Shown here: piece after piece, positions 7,380 to 14,509 of the stretch
How the letters are laid out: each line of letters begins with the position of its first letter
Numbering within the stretch: position 1 is the first letter of the stretch
Virus record (IMG/VR): IMGVR_UViG_3300030102_006951
Location: 1 to 42,527 of that record
Direction: 5' to 3' (one strand)
Origin: a virus
Length of the DNA: 42,527 nucleotides
The notes under the pieces: generated by a model
Seen by the model: the letters and a program-made list of their open reading frames with translations, nothing else
What the model was told of the DNA's origin: nothing
Databases searched by the model: none
Made by a program: the position numbers and the translations under genes

Positions 7380-7433
7380 ATACTTACTTAATTAATTATT
7401 TTTTATTAAATTTGTATTATAAAATCAATTAAA

Positions 7434-7634
7434 ATGGAGAAATTAAGAGAGTTTTTAAAAGAATTTGGTACTGAATCAAATCTAAACGAAAGTAAGGAAA
7501 AAATAGAATATAATCTTAGAGAAAACCATCTAGTCACTTTTGAGAATAAATCATATTATATACCAAAAGAAAACTATTTTTATGGTGATGAAGAAGAATC
7601 TATTATTAATACTTTAAAAGAAAATTCAAAATAA
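7434..7634 (+). CDS. small acidic protein, unknown function
   Basis: 66 residues, charged and helical (EKLREFLKEFGTESN) with a YYIPKENYFYGDEEE turn. A possible -7 box TAAATTTG (7407-7414) lacks a good -33 partner, so transcription is uncertain. Not recognised. Confidence 0.75.
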   Translation: MEKLREFLKEFGTESNLNESKEKIEYNLRENHLVTFENKSYYIPKENYFYGDEEESIINTLKENSK

Positions 7635-7635
7635 A

Positions 7636-7667
7636 TTTGGAAATCTAAAAATATATTTGTAATATTG
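7636..7667 (+). promoter_or_regulatory. promoter of the hairpin RNA at 7672
   Basis: -33 TTTGG 7636-7640, 19-nt spacer, -7 TAATATTG 7660-7667. Confidence 0.83.
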
Positions 7668-7671
7668 TATT

Positions 7672-7746
7672 GAAAATAAAACGTGGGTGTGGTCGAGAAG
7701 GCACTCCAAACAGAATCCATTATAAAAAGCAGTCCACGTTTTTTTA
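7672..7746 (+). ncRNA. small RNA or leader attenuator with its own promoter
   Basis: Directly after a full promoter the transcript folds into a closing stem AAACGTGG/CCACGTTT (7679-7686 with 7734-7741) ending in T7, with an internal GGGTG/CACTC hairpin. Either a ~70-nt small RNA or an attenuator: the next CDS (7770) has no promoter of its own, so it is expressed only if this terminator is read through. Confidence 0.65.
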
Positions 7747-7769
7747 ACAACAAAATAAAAACATAAATC

Positions 7770-8060
7770 ATGAAAAGTAAACTAAAAATTAAAAGTGAAG
7801 ATTTTATTAACTGGTTTTTCAAAAGTGGTGCAGACCAAGACCAAGAAAGTGAAGCATTACGATTAGGGCATAGTGTAATAGAAGAATTATTAGGTGGTAA
7901 AGTAACCATAACACCACAAGATATATTAGATAGGTGCGAACCAGTTGTAATTCCAATAAGTATTATTGAAGGGTTTGAAGATGACGATAGTTTTTCTGAA
8001 ATTGATGATGCAATAGCAGAAGGTAAAATCAGTAATGATTTCGAAATTAAACTCATATAA
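7770..8060 (+). CDS. small acidic protein, unknown function
   Basis: 96 residues. KSEDFINWFFKSGADQDQES is followed by a helix (ALRLGHSVIEELLGG) and an acidic tail (GFEDDDSFSEIDDAIAEG). Lies downstream of the hairpin RNA at 7672 and may be controlled by it. Not recognised. Confidence 0.83.
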   Translation: MKSKLKIKSEDFINWFFKSGADQDQESEALRLGHSVIEELLGGKVTITPQDILDRCEPVVIPISIIEGFEDDDSFSEIDDAIAEGKISNDFEIKLI

Positions 8061-8066
8061 TATACC

Positions 8067-8252
8067 ATGAAACCAAATGTTATAATAACCGATAGTAGTG
8101 TGACAATCACGCATAACAACGAGGAAATACTGCACTGGATATCGGATGAATGGGAAGAAGACCCATCAATAGTTCCTAGCATAACAAACGCAATAAAATT
8201 AGCATATACCGATGTGCTACAATTAAGAGAATTAGTGGGTAAACCACTATAA
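8067..8252 (+). CDS. small conserved phage-type protein
   Basis: 61 residues. The beta-hairpin VIITDSSVTITHNNEEILHW leads to DEWEEDPSIV, a motif (W..DEWEEDPSVV) seen in small proteins of many phages (from memory), then a helix. Six nucleotides after the preceding gene, so operon with it. A terminator follows at 8292. Confidence 0.82.
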   Translation: MKPNVIITDSSVTITHNNEEILHWISDEWEEDPSIVPSITNAIKLAYTDVLQLRELVGKPL

Positions 8253-8291
8253 AAGTATAATCTATCATGATTATGTTTTAATGTTGAGGAG

Positions 8292-8325
8292 AAGTGGTTA
8301 TGAATAAAGTAGTAACCACTTTTTT
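8292..8325 (+). terminator. rho-independent terminator
   Basis: Stem AAGTGGTTA/TAACCACTT (8292-8300 with 8313-8321), then T6. Confidence 0.88.
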
Positions 8326-8333
8326 ATATTATG

Positions 8334-8365
8334 TTTGGATATATAAATATTTATTTGTATATTAG
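8334..8365 (+). promoter_or_regulatory. promoter of the 8390-8868 gene pair
   Basis: -33 TTTGG 8334-8338, 19-nt spacer, -7 TATATTAG 8358-8365. Confidence 0.8.
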
Positions 8366-8389
8366 CATAACAATATTAAAATAAAGATT

Positions 8390-8662
8390 ATGGAAATGTC
8401 AGTATTCGATGCGAATGTTTTAAAACATTATAACTACTCTGAATTATTAGTTTTCAGAAATAGACTAATACAAGCAAAAAAAATTAGCACTGAGGGTAAA
8501 GAGTTAGCCAGAGTTTCTGGAGAACTGATGTCGGCAGTAGAGTTTGAAAAACAATTAATTGTCGCAAATAAAAACTTATTCACCATTGATATCGTTATGA
8601 CAATCAAGGAATCTGAGGTTTTTGACCTCACAGGTAAATATGATATCATAGGATTAAATTAA
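8390..8662 (+). CDS. unknown phage protein
   Basis: 90 residues, helical first half (LKHYNYSELLVFRNRLIQAK) and a beta-like end (FTIDIVMTIKESEVFDLTG). Own promoter; the next gene starts 6 nt later. Not recognised. Confidence 0.82.
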   Translation: MEMSVFDANVLKHYNYSELLVFRNRLIQAKKISTEGKELARVSGELMSAVEFEKQLIVANKNLFTIDIVMTIKESEVFDLTGKYDIIGLN

Positions 8663-8667
8663 AAATA

Positions 8668-8868
8668 ATGAAAAAGTATATGACAAGAGAACAAGTTGTA
8701 GCCGATTTTAATTATAATTTTTCTGATTTATTAAAAAATCTTACATTAGAAGATATTGAACATTTTTGGTATTTAAACTTAGATTTATTGACTCAAAATA
8801 AAAAAATAAGTCAAAAACAGAGAAATATTTGGGTTTTCAATAAAAAAGATTTGGAATTCTCATTTTAA
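8668..8868 (+). CDS. small phage protein, possible winged-helix fragment
   Basis: 66 residues. A helical N-terminus (MTREQVVADFNYNFSDLLK) is followed by IEHFWYLNLDLLTQNKKISQ and WVFNKKDLEF. The start resembles DNA-binding helices but no family is assigned. Its last codons (DLEFSF) contain the next TTTGG box. Confidence 0.78.
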   Translation: MKKYMTREQVVADFNYNFSDLLKNLTLEDIEHFWYLNLDLLTQNKKISQKQRNIWVFNKKDLEFSF

Positions 8869-8881
8869 TTTTGTAATATTG
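8850..8881 (+). promoter_or_regulatory. promoter of the gene at 8905
   Basis: -33 TTTGG 8850-8854 inside the preceding CDS, 19-nt spacer, -7 TAATATTG 8874-8881. Confidence 0.82.
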
Positions 8882-8904
8882 TATTGTAATTAAAAAAAAA
8901 GTTT

Positions 8905-9210
8905 ATGAAACAGATAACAGAAGAACAATTCTACAACCAATACGAACTTATTGAAAATCATATTGATGATAACTCATCATTCAATGGAAACATGTTTGAA
9001 ACATTTGGTGATGAATTAACATTTGTTAAAAATATGAGTAAAGAAAATAGAGTAATCACAATAATTGAAGGTGATGAAGATTTCGAAAACGAATTTGGTG
9101 AACCAACATTAAATATGTTCTATGTATCTGGTATGCACTTGGTAAATCGTATAGGGTATTTAGTAACCAAAGAGCCAATTACTGAAGAATTTGAAGTTAA
9201 ATTAGAATAA
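8905..9210 (+). CDS. conserved phage-type protein, unknown function
   Basis: 101 residues, acidic. The pattern NHIDDNSSFNGNMFETFG and VITIIEGDED, followed by FYVSGMHLVNRIGYLVT, matches a small protein family common in phage genomes (…HLD.NASWNG.MFETYG…, from memory), function unknown. Confidence 0.86.
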   Translation: MKQITEEQFYNQYELIENHIDDNSSFNGNMFETFGDELTFVKNMSKENRVITIIEGDEDFENEFGEPTLNMFYVSGMHLVNRIGYLVTKEPITEEFEVKLE

Positions 9211-9212
9211 CT

Positions 9213-9244
9213 TTTGGATGAGTGAAAACTTATGCCTATATTTA
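9213..9244 (+). promoter_or_regulatory. promoter of the genes at 9275/9318
   Basis: -33 TTTGG 9213-9217, 19-nt spacer, -7 TATATTTA 9237-9244. Confidence 0.82.
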
Positions 9245-9274
9245 CAACAACATTAAAAATAAACCAATATAATC

Positions 9275-9337
9275 ATGCGATTAACAAATACAATTATTAA
9301 CAATAAAATCGCGAACAATGGTAAAATCAAGATTTAA
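9275..9337 (+). CDS. possible 20-residue upstream peptide
   Basis: The ATG at 9275 has the leader (ATAATC before ATG) typical of genes here and is the first start on the transcript. It encodes MRLTNTIINNKIANNGKIKI and overlaps the start of the next gene by 20 nt in another frame. It may regulate or couple translation of the 9318 gene, or be fortuitous. Confidence 0.35.
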   Translation: MRLTNTIINNKIANNGKIKI

Positions 9338-9536
9338 TAACAGAACACTAGAAAAAAGTTTAGAAGAAATTTTAAAATACAACACATCTGCTGAGAAAGG
9401 CACTATAAGTGGTAACTCAATAGAAGTTATGGAAGGAAATGCACATACCTCTTTCATATATTATGATGATGAAGAATCGTGCAACGAAGATTTAAAAATA
9501 TTAAAAAATATTTTAAAAGAAAATTTGGATAATTAA
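9318..9536 (+). CDS. small phage protein, unknown function
   Basis: 72 residues. VKSRFNNRTLEKSLEEILKY is helical; the middle is beta-like (TISGNSIEVMEGNAHTSFIY). The start overlaps the short ORF at 9275. The last codons (NLDN, stop) contain the next TTTGG. Not recognised. Confidence 0.8.
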   Translation: MVKSRFNNRTLEKSLEEILKYNTSAEKGTISGNSIEVMEGNAHTSFIYYDDEESCNEDLKILKNILKENLDN

Positions 9537-9555
9537 AATATTATTCGTACATTTA
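9524..9555 (+). promoter_or_regulatory. promoter of the gene at 9593
   Basis: -33 TTTGG 9524-9528 inside the preceding CDS, 19-nt spacer, -7 TACATTTA 9548-9555. Confidence 0.86.
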
Positions 9556-9592
9556 CACCAACATTAAATATTAACAATTAAAAATTATAATT

Positions 9593-10060
9593 ATGGGATT
9601 AGATATGACATTATCAAAAAAAACTTACGTTCAGAATTGGGATTTTCACAAAGAAAAAGAAAAGCACACCATTTCAATTAAGAAAGGTGGTAAAGTACGC
9701 AAGGACATTAAATCAAAAAGAATTTCTTATATAGTAGAAGAAGTAATGTATTGGAGAAAAGCAAACGCAATACATTCTTGGTTCGTTGAGAATTGTCAAA
9801 ATGGCGTTGATGAATGTCAAGAATCATACGTAAGTGTGGAACAACTTGAAGAACTTGCAAGTTTATGTGAGGAAGTTGTACAAACAAAAAACACATCATT
9901 ACTTGAAACACAAAGTGGTTTCTTCTTTGGTAGCACAGACTACGATGAGTACTACTTTCAAGAATGTGAAGAAACTGCAAAAGTTATAAGAGAATTATTA
10001 TCAGAAGAAACACCAGAAGGTTGTAATAAAGGTTCTTTCTATTACCAAGCATCGTGGTAG
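9593..10060 (+). CDS. conserved phage protein of the MGLDM...YWRKANAIH type
   Basis: 155 residues. Starts MGLDMTLSKKTYV; the middle has YWRKANAIHSWFVENCQNGV, then a Cys-containing helix, SGFFFGSTDYDEYYFQEC and the C-terminal GSFYYQASW. This order is that of a phage family found in very different phages (from memory), whose function is unknown. The length fits the family. Own promoter 38 nt upstream. Confidence 0.9.
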   Translation: MGLDMTLSKKTYVQNWDFHKEKEKHTISIKKGGKVRKDIKSKRISYIVEEVMYWRKANAIHSWFVENCQNGVDECQESYVSVEQLEELASLCEEVVQTKNTSLLETQSGFFFGSTDYDEYYFQECEETAKVIRELLSEETPEGCNKGSFYYQASW

Positions 10061-10102
10061 AATATATAAGATACTATATCATTAACATTTAAAATATATA
10101 AT

Positions 10103-10387
10103 ATGAATTCAAAAACGGATAGCATGGGTGAAAGACTATTAAAAGGAATAATCAATTATTACGAGGATGAAGAATTCTTAAAAGCCGATGGGTTTGATGA
10201 TGCAGTCATTGGTGTAGATGAATCAACACTTAGATTGATATACTCAACAACAAAGTGCGTTGAAATATTAATAGAAAGAGATGATATGGAGTTTGATGAA
10301 GCATTAGAATACTTTGACTTTAATGTTAGGGGTGCTTATATGGGTGAGAAAACACCAATATGGTGTGAAGATATGCTTTATGAATAA
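10103..10387 (+). CDS. conserved phage protein, unknown function
   Basis: 94 residues, acidic. The block DGFDDAVIGVDESTLRLIYS, CVEILIERDDMEFDEALEYF and NVRGAYMGEKTPIWCEDM is a recurrent phage sequence (from memory). No promoter of the usual type between it and the preceding gene. A terminator/promoter hairpin follows. Confidence 0.86.
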   Translation: MNSKTDSMGERLLKGIINYYEDEEFLKADGFDDAVIGVDESTLRLIYSTTKCVEILIERDDMEFDEALEYFDFNVRGAYMGEKTPIWCEDMLYE

Positions 10388-10409
10388 CATATAATATAAG
10401 TTAAAAAAA

Positions 10410-10447
10410 AAATTGGGAAATAATTTGGTTGTTTCCCATTTTTTTTG
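10410..10447 (+). terminator. terminator whose loop carries the next -33 box
   Basis: Stem TGGGAAA/TTTCCCA (10414-10420 with 10432-10438), extended by A/T pairs, then T8. The 11-nt loop TAATTTGGTTG contains the TTTGG of the promoter at 10424. Confidence 0.85.
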
Positions 10448-10455
10448 TAGTTTTA
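10424..10455 (+). promoter_or_regulatory. promoter of the 10483-11460 genes, embedded in a terminator
   Basis: -33 TTTGG 10424-10428 in the terminator loop, 19-nt spacer through the descending stem and T-run, -7 TAGTTTTA 10448-10455. Confidence 0.82.
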
Positions 10456-10482
10456 CATTATTAACATTAAAAAAATAAAATT

Positions 10483-10968
10483 ATGGGATGGTGGAGTACA
10501 GATATTTTAGGTGGTGATAGTGCTTTAGATTGGAAATCAGAATTATACAATAAGATTGATGTTCAATACAAAGACAACTTTGGTTATAGAACTTTAAAAC
10601 CAAATGATATGCCCAGTAAGACTCAGAATAATCTAATACAATATGTTTTAGATTCAACTCAAAAATCATTTGATGATTGGGGCGAATGCGATAGTAGAAG
10701 TATTGGTATGCAAATTATAGCACTTATGATTATAGAATCTGGTGCTAAAATCACTAATAAAAATAAGAAGGAACTAATCAAGTGGATAAAAAAAGATGAA
10801 TGGGCAGAAGAAAACGATGAACGAAAAGACAACATTAATGACCTATTATCTGCTATCAAAAAATACGATAGTATACCAATGATTTATCAAGGTGAAGGAT
10901 TATTTCAAAAATTAGCAGAAAGAATCTATGGAACTGAAATACAACCTAGTGGTTTTAAAAATATATAA
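10483..10968 (+). CDS. DUF4259-like protein
   Basis: 161 residues. The N-terminus MGWWSTDILGGDSALDW fits the MG.W....F..D.ALDW start of DUF4259 proteins (from memory). The rest is helical and charged (KKELIKWIKKDEWAEENDER). Unknown function. Own promoter; the next gene starts 6 nt after its stop. Confidence 0.85.
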   Translation: MGWWSTDILGGDSALDWKSELYNKIDVQYKDNFGYRTLKPNDMPSKTQNNLIQYVLDSTQKSFDDWGECDSRSIGMQIIALMIIESGAKITNKNKKELIKWIKKDEWAEENDERKDNINDLLSAIKKYDSIPMIYQGEGLFQKLAERIYGTEIQPSGFKNI

Positions 10969-10974
10969 GATAGT

Positions 10975-11460
10975 ATGAACATATTTGTATTAGACCAAGA
11001 CCCAAGAGTATGTGCAAGATATCACAATGATAAACATGTTGTTAAAATGATTCTAGAAACTGCACAATTATTGTGCGGTGTACACCATGTTACAGAATCA
11101 AATTTAGATGTACCATATGGGTTATCACATAAAAATCATCCATGTTCTATATGGGCAAGAAAATGCCTAGAAAATTATATATGGCTTTGTGAACTAGGAA
11201 TGGAACTATCTACAGAATACACACACAGATACGGTAGAAGACACAAATCGCAAGATATTATAGAATGGTGTTTAATTAACTTACCTAACTTACCAGAATT
11301 TGGTAGAATAACAGAACAACCAAAAGCAATGCCCGATGAATGTAAAACTGATGATGTGGTAGAATCATATAGAAGATACTATATTATGGAAAAAAGGGGG
11401 TTCTGTAATTGGAAAAATAGAGAAATACCAAATTGGTATAAAATAAATTTGGATAATTAA
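10975..11460 (+). CDS. conserved phage protein of the LD.DP...HxxKH type
   Basis: 161 residues. Starts MNIFVLDQDPRVCARYHNDK with H17 and H21 followed by VVKMILETAQLL; then SHKNHPCSIWARKCLENYIW, EYTHRYGRRHKS, AMPDECK and YRRYYIMEKRGFCNWKNREI. This arrangement is a family widespread in T4-like and other myoviruses (from memory). The several invariant His, Asp and Arg suggest an enzyme, possibly a nuclease, but this is inference. The end (NLDN, stop) contains the next TTTGG. Confidence 0.9.
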   Translation: MNIFVLDQDPRVCARYHNDKHVVKMILETAQLLCGVHHVTESNLDVPYGLSHKNHPCSIWARKCLENYIWLCELGMELSTEYTHRYGRRHKSQDIIEWCLINLPNLPEFGRITEQPKAMPDECKTDDVVESYRRYYIMEKRGFCNWKNREIPNWYKINLDN

Positions 11461-11479
11461 AATATTATTCGTACATTTA
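11448..11479 (+). promoter_or_regulatory. promoter of the gene at 11506
   Basis: -33 TTTGG 11448-11452 inside the preceding CDS, 19-nt spacer, -7 TACATTTA 11472-11479. Confidence 0.86.
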
Positions 11480-11505
11480 CAATATAAACATTAAAAAAAT
11501 ATACT

Positions 11506-12294
11506 ATGAGCAGAAGAATTGATGAAATAGATTTACAATTAGGTTTAATAAGAAAAGAACTTGATACTGAATACGAATCACTTAATAAAGAACTAATAAC
11601 CATTAATGAGAATATTAGATTATTCATATCACAATACTTTGATTTCCCAATAGAGATTATTAATCTAGTTTGTGTGTCAGATTATAGCACAAAGATTGAA
11701 GTTAAATGTGATGATGGTTCAAGGAAATTTGGTTCAGATATTACAATATATCATGATAGGAGATTTAATGATAAACGTGAGTATTCAATAGGTTATTTCT
11801 CAACTGGTGTTAATGAATCATCAACACAAGACCTATACTACTTAGAATTATTAGGTAAAATATCAAAAGATTTTAGAACTAAAAAAACTTTTATTAAAGA
11901 GTTAGCTAAAGCACTAAAAACTATTAGAGGATTTACTAAAAAAACTGATGGTTTACATAGTATAGAAAGAAAATTAAAACATGAGAAATCAGAGTTAATT
12001 CAAAAAGATATAGTAAATAAGATATTATCTGATAAGGGCATTAAACTAAAAGCAAGTGTTAGAGAGTTTATTAGAGATACAGACTCTAGACAATCTTACG
12101 TTAGAGAATTAAAGATTCTTAAAAAAACTGATAACACAATCACAATACAATACCTATGTAATGATGGTTACGAAATAGATACTTACAGACAAAATATTTA
12201 TGATGCTGAACGCACACTTGTCACTTATTTTCGTAGATACGAAAACCAATGCAAAGTTAATGAAGAAGATTTAGCAAAAAGATTAGTAAGATAA
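11506..12294 (+). CDS. 262-residue coiled-coil protein, unknown function
   Basis: An N-terminal coiled-coil (about 1-45; RRIDEIDLQLGLIRKELDTE) precedes a beta-rich part (KIEVKCDDGSRKFGSDITIY). A basic helical C-terminal half follows (KTFIKELAKALKTIRGFTKK; SIERKLKHEKSEL; SVREFIRDTDSRQSYVREL). The overall charge is basic, unlike its acidic neighbours. Could bind nucleic acid, but no family is recognised. Own promoter; terminator follows. Confidence 0.86.
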   Translation: MSRRIDEIDLQLGLIRKELDTEYESLNKELITINENIRLFISQYFDFPIEIINLVCVSDYSTKIEVKCDDGSRKFGSDITIYHDRRFNDKREYSIGYFSTGVNESSTQDLYYLELLGKISKDFRTKKTFIKELAKALKTIRGFTKKTDGLHSIERKLKHEKSELIQKDIVNKILSDKGIKLKASVREFIRDTDSRQSYVRELKILKKTDNTITIQYLCNDGYEIDTYRQNIYDAERTLVTYFRRYENQCKVNEEDLAKRLVR

Positions 12295-12315
12295 AGTTGT
12301 ATTTTTTTAAAAAAA

Positions 12316-12350
12316 TTTGGGGAATAATTTGGTTGTTTCCCATTTTTTTT
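12316..12350 (+). terminator. terminator whose loop carries the next -33 box
   Basis: Stem TGGGGAA/TTTCCCA (12318-12324 with 12336-12342, one G-U), loop TAATTTGGTTG identical to the hairpin at 10410, then T8. Confidence 0.85.
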
Positions 12351-12359
12351 GTAGTTTTA
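12328..12359 (+). promoter_or_regulatory. promoter of the gene at 12385, embedded in a terminator
   Basis: -33 TTTGG 12328-12332 in the loop, 19-nt spacer, -7 TAGTTTTA 12352-12359. Confidence 0.82.
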
Positions 12360-12384
12360 CATCATAACATTAAAACAATATATC

Positions 12385-12741
12385 ATGTCACTTTTAGAAA
12401 GTATTAAATTAGAAGATATTATCAACGATTCCAATAAGAAAATCGAAAACTTAAGTAAAGTCATAATCAGATGGGCAAAAGAAAGACACTTACTAGATAA
12501 GATAGGATTTGAAAAGTATAGGGAAGAATATAGAAAAAATAATCTTATATTCTGGGTAAGCGATATAAGTCTTTATAGAGAAGGTGTAAGTAAAGCATAT
12601 AATAAATTATATGGTAAAGAAATATCAGTAACTTTTAATGAGTTAAACAATATTGTAAATTATACCAATGATGAAATAGGTAGAACGTTATTCATCGTGA
12701 AATCAAATACCTTTGGTGTACCATCAATAAGATTAAAATAA
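12385..12741 (+). CDS. helical protein, unknown function
   Basis: 118 residues, mostly helical and charged (LEDIINDSNKKIENLSKVII; RWAKERHLLDKIGFEKYREE). No cysteines or membrane segments. Not recognised. Confidence 0.84.
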   Translation: MSLLESIKLEDIINDSNKKIENLSKVIIRWAKERHLLDKIGFEKYREEYRKNNLIFWVSDISLYREGVSKAYNKLYGKEISVTFNELNNIVNYTNDEIGRTLFIVKSNTFGVPSIRLK

Positions 12742-12742
12742 A

Positions 12743-12774
12743 TTTGGATAATTAAAATATTATTCGTACATTTA
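12743..12774 (+). promoter_or_regulatory. promoter of the 12812-13456 genes
   Basis: -33 TTTGG 12743-12747, 2 nt after the preceding stop; 19-nt spacer, -7 TACATTTA 12767-12774. Confidence 0.86.
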
Positions 12775-12811
12775 CAACAACATTAAATATTAACAATTAA
12801 AAATAAAAATC

Positions 12812-13210
12812 ATGGGATGCTTTAGTTTTATATGCAAGGAGTCTGATAAGCCAGTATCAAGCGATAGTTTTAATGGTGACTCAGTTAGAATGTACCTACT
12901 AGAAAATGGTAAGGTAATTGAAGAAATGAGGGGTGAATACGATTCTTATGGTCGTTGCTTTGACTCCAATGGTAAATCAATGGAATGGAATAGAAGTTGG
13001 TCAGAAGTATGTGACCTTATGTTCTCAAAAAATGATGGTGATGGTATTGCGGTAATACTAGAAGAACACTTTAATGGTAAAATACCAACAACAAAAAGCG
13101 AAGATGACCCAGAACAAGGTTGGTCATCAACTGATTTTTCCATCAACCCATACCTAAAATCAACACATATTATATACGATAAGAATGAGCCATTATATAA
13201 GGTAAACTAA
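12812..13210 (+). CDS. conserved phage protein of the MGCFSF.CKE type
   Basis: 132 residues. MGCFSFICKESDKPVSSDSF is followed by VRMYLLENGKVIEEMRGEYD and SYGRCFD, then the Trp-rich WNRSWSEVCDLMF and DGDGIAVILEEHF. This order recurs in a phage family of unknown function (from memory). The Cys residues near the start suggest metal binding in relatives, but only Cys3 and Cys8 are visible here. Confidence 0.88.
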   Translation: MGCFSFICKESDKPVSSDSFNGDSVRMYLLENGKVIEEMRGEYDSYGRCFDSNGKSMEWNRSWSEVCDLMFSKNDGDGIAVILEEHFNGKIPTTKSEDDPEQGWSSTDFSINPYLKSTHIIYDKNEPLYKVN

Positions 13211-13222
13211 AAACTTATAATT

Positions 13223-13456
13223 ATGAAACTTATATTAATAGCATCTGTTAAAGATGGAGATAGGCAAGAATTAGAATCAATAGAAAACCAAAAGTTTAAC
13301 TCAGTTAATCAAATAAGAGATTCGTTAGGCTTTCCAGTAGACATATATAGCCTAACTAAATTTATGGATGCGTGTAATGATACCGATGATGATTCAGAAA
13401 AATCTGAAAGGATTAATATAGATGAGTCTTGGCTTGGTTATGTGGAATTAGAATAA
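13223..13456 (+). CDS. small acidic protein, unknown function
   Basis: 77 residues. Beta-strand start (KLILIASVKDGDRQE) then VNQIRDSLGFPVDIYSLTKF and an acidic tail. 12 nt after the preceding gene; operon member. Similar small proteins occur in phages, but no family name can be given. Confidence 0.82.
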   Translation: MKLILIASVKDGDRQELESIENQKFNSVNQIRDSLGFPVDIYSLTKFMDACNDTDDDSEKSERINIDESWLGYVELE

Positions 13457-13517
13457 AAACACATATTTTGCTTTCTTATGTGAAAAAAATGATATATATT
13501 AGTATAAAAAATATATT

Positions 13518-13805
13518 ATGAGCAAAGCACCAAAAAATTATATCACTTGGGTTTTCACCGACCACTACTTTAAAAATGGGGTGGGAAGACTTAAATTTGT
13601 AGCAACATTATTCGCAATATCCATGCCTTTTTATGCAATACCACCTGTGTTGCAAGAATATAACGAAGGGTGGATTCCACTATTACCAGTCATAGGAACT
13701 TTTATAGCAGTATTTGGATTCTTAATAGGTATAACCCTACAACCATACGGAATATATAAAAGACTGAAAAGAATGAATTGGTGGGATAGAGAAAAAAAGT
13801 TCTAA
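13518..13805 (+). CDS. two-helix membrane protein
   Basis: 95 residues. A basic start precedes two hydrophobic segments, about 26-45 (KFVATLFAISMPFYAIPPVL) and 54-75 (LLPVIGTFIAVFGFLIGITL), joined by a short acidic turn; a basic tail (YKRLKRMNWWDREKKF) should be cytoplasmic. Possibly acts at the host inner membrane. A TTTGC box (13467) and TATATTAG (13495) upstream have a 23-nt spacing, so its promoter is atypical. Confidence 0.84.
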   Translation: MSKAPKNYITWVFTDHYFKNGVGRLKFVATLFAISMPFYAIPPVLQEYNEGWIPLLPVIGTFIAVFGFLIGITLQPYGIYKRLKRMNWWDREKKF

Positions 13806-13809
13806 AATA

Positions 13810-13841
13810 TTTGGTTATATCAAAAGTAATTCCTATATTTA
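13810..13841 (+). promoter_or_regulatory. promoter of the gene at 13872
   Basis: -33 TTTGG 13810-13814, 19-nt spacer, -7 TATATTTA 13834-13841. Confidence 0.84.
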
Positions 13842-13871
13842 CAATATCAATAATTAAAACAATTAAAAATT

Positions 13872-14255
13872 ATGGGAATTTACATAAACATTACTGACAG
13901 AAGACTTACTAAAAAGAACGTAGAACTAAATGGCGAGAAAGTTAGCGTTGATTTCGCACCATTCAGCCATAAGCCATCTATCAACTATGACAATCCACCA
14001 GAGATTGAAAAAAAGATGGAACGTGCTTGGAACATGCCTGAAGATAAACAAGCAGACTATATTGTATTTGCTAAACCAAGTGATGAATACTTAGATAGCT
14101 ACCATGTATATAAAAACAACAAGAAAGGAGTCTGGTCTGATGGTTCTGGTTTCTGGTCTGGATTACATTGGGAAAATGACCTCGTAGGTACACTAAAAAA
14201 TAATGGTAGAAAATGGTTCATAGAACCAAAAGAATTACCAATCGAATTAAGATAA
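13872..14255 (+). CDS. unknown phage protein
   Basis: 127 residues. Starts MGIYINITDRRLTKKNVELN; a Trp/Gly-rich segment (KGVWSDGSGFWSGLHWENDL) lies near the end. Three small genes follow closely (14268, 14420, 14510), so it heads an operon. Not recognised. Confidence 0.86.
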   Translation: MGIYINITDRRLTKKNVELNGEKVSVDFAPFSHKPSINYDNPPEIEKKMERAWNMPEDKQADYIVFAKPSDEYLDSYHVYKNNKKGVWSDGSGFWSGLHWENDLVGTLKNNGRKWFIEPKELPIELR

Positions 14256-14267
14256 AAATAATTCAAA

Positions 14268-14414
14268 ATGAATCAAGATAAAGAAAAAATAATACTATCA
14301 AAAATAATTGTGGGTATTGCAGTAGTAATTGGCGTTATAACCTTTCCACCAATAATATTTATAGGAATCTTAGCATATGCTATATACACCCTATACCAAA
14401 AATACGGAAAGTAA
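14268..14414 (+). CDS. 48-residue single-span membrane protein
   Basis: Charged start (MNQDKEKIILSK) then a long hydrophobic run (VGIAVVIGVITFPPIIFIGI) with a PP break, ending LYQKYGK. 12 nt after the preceding stop. Tight spacing and composition support a real small membrane protein; no family. Confidence 0.72.
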   Translation: MNQDKEKIILSKIIVGIAVVIGVITFPPIIFIGILAYAIYTLYQKYGK

Positions 14415-14419
14415 TTATA

Positions 14420-14503
14420 ATGAAAAAAATTATACGCAAAATTTATTTATGGTTTGAACTAATTAAGAAAAAACCAAAACGCAAATCAATTTGGGATTTA
14501 TAA
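14420..14503 (+). CDS. 27-residue basic peptide
   Basis: ATG at 14420 lies 5 nt after the preceding stop and the next gene starts 6 nt after its own. The peptide is strongly basic and aromatic (MKKIIRKIYLWFELIKKKPK). It is too short for homology; the spacing is the main support. Confidence 0.5.
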   Translation: MKKIIRKIYLWFELIKKKPKRKSIWDL

Positions 14504-14509
14504 ATTAAA

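Noticed and set aside
7580-8182. 200-codon minus-strand ORF
   Set aside because: It runs antisense through three well-supported + strand genes and the promoter at 7636, and its Ser/Ile/Leu-rich sequence is what reverse translation of acidic A+T-rich genes gives.
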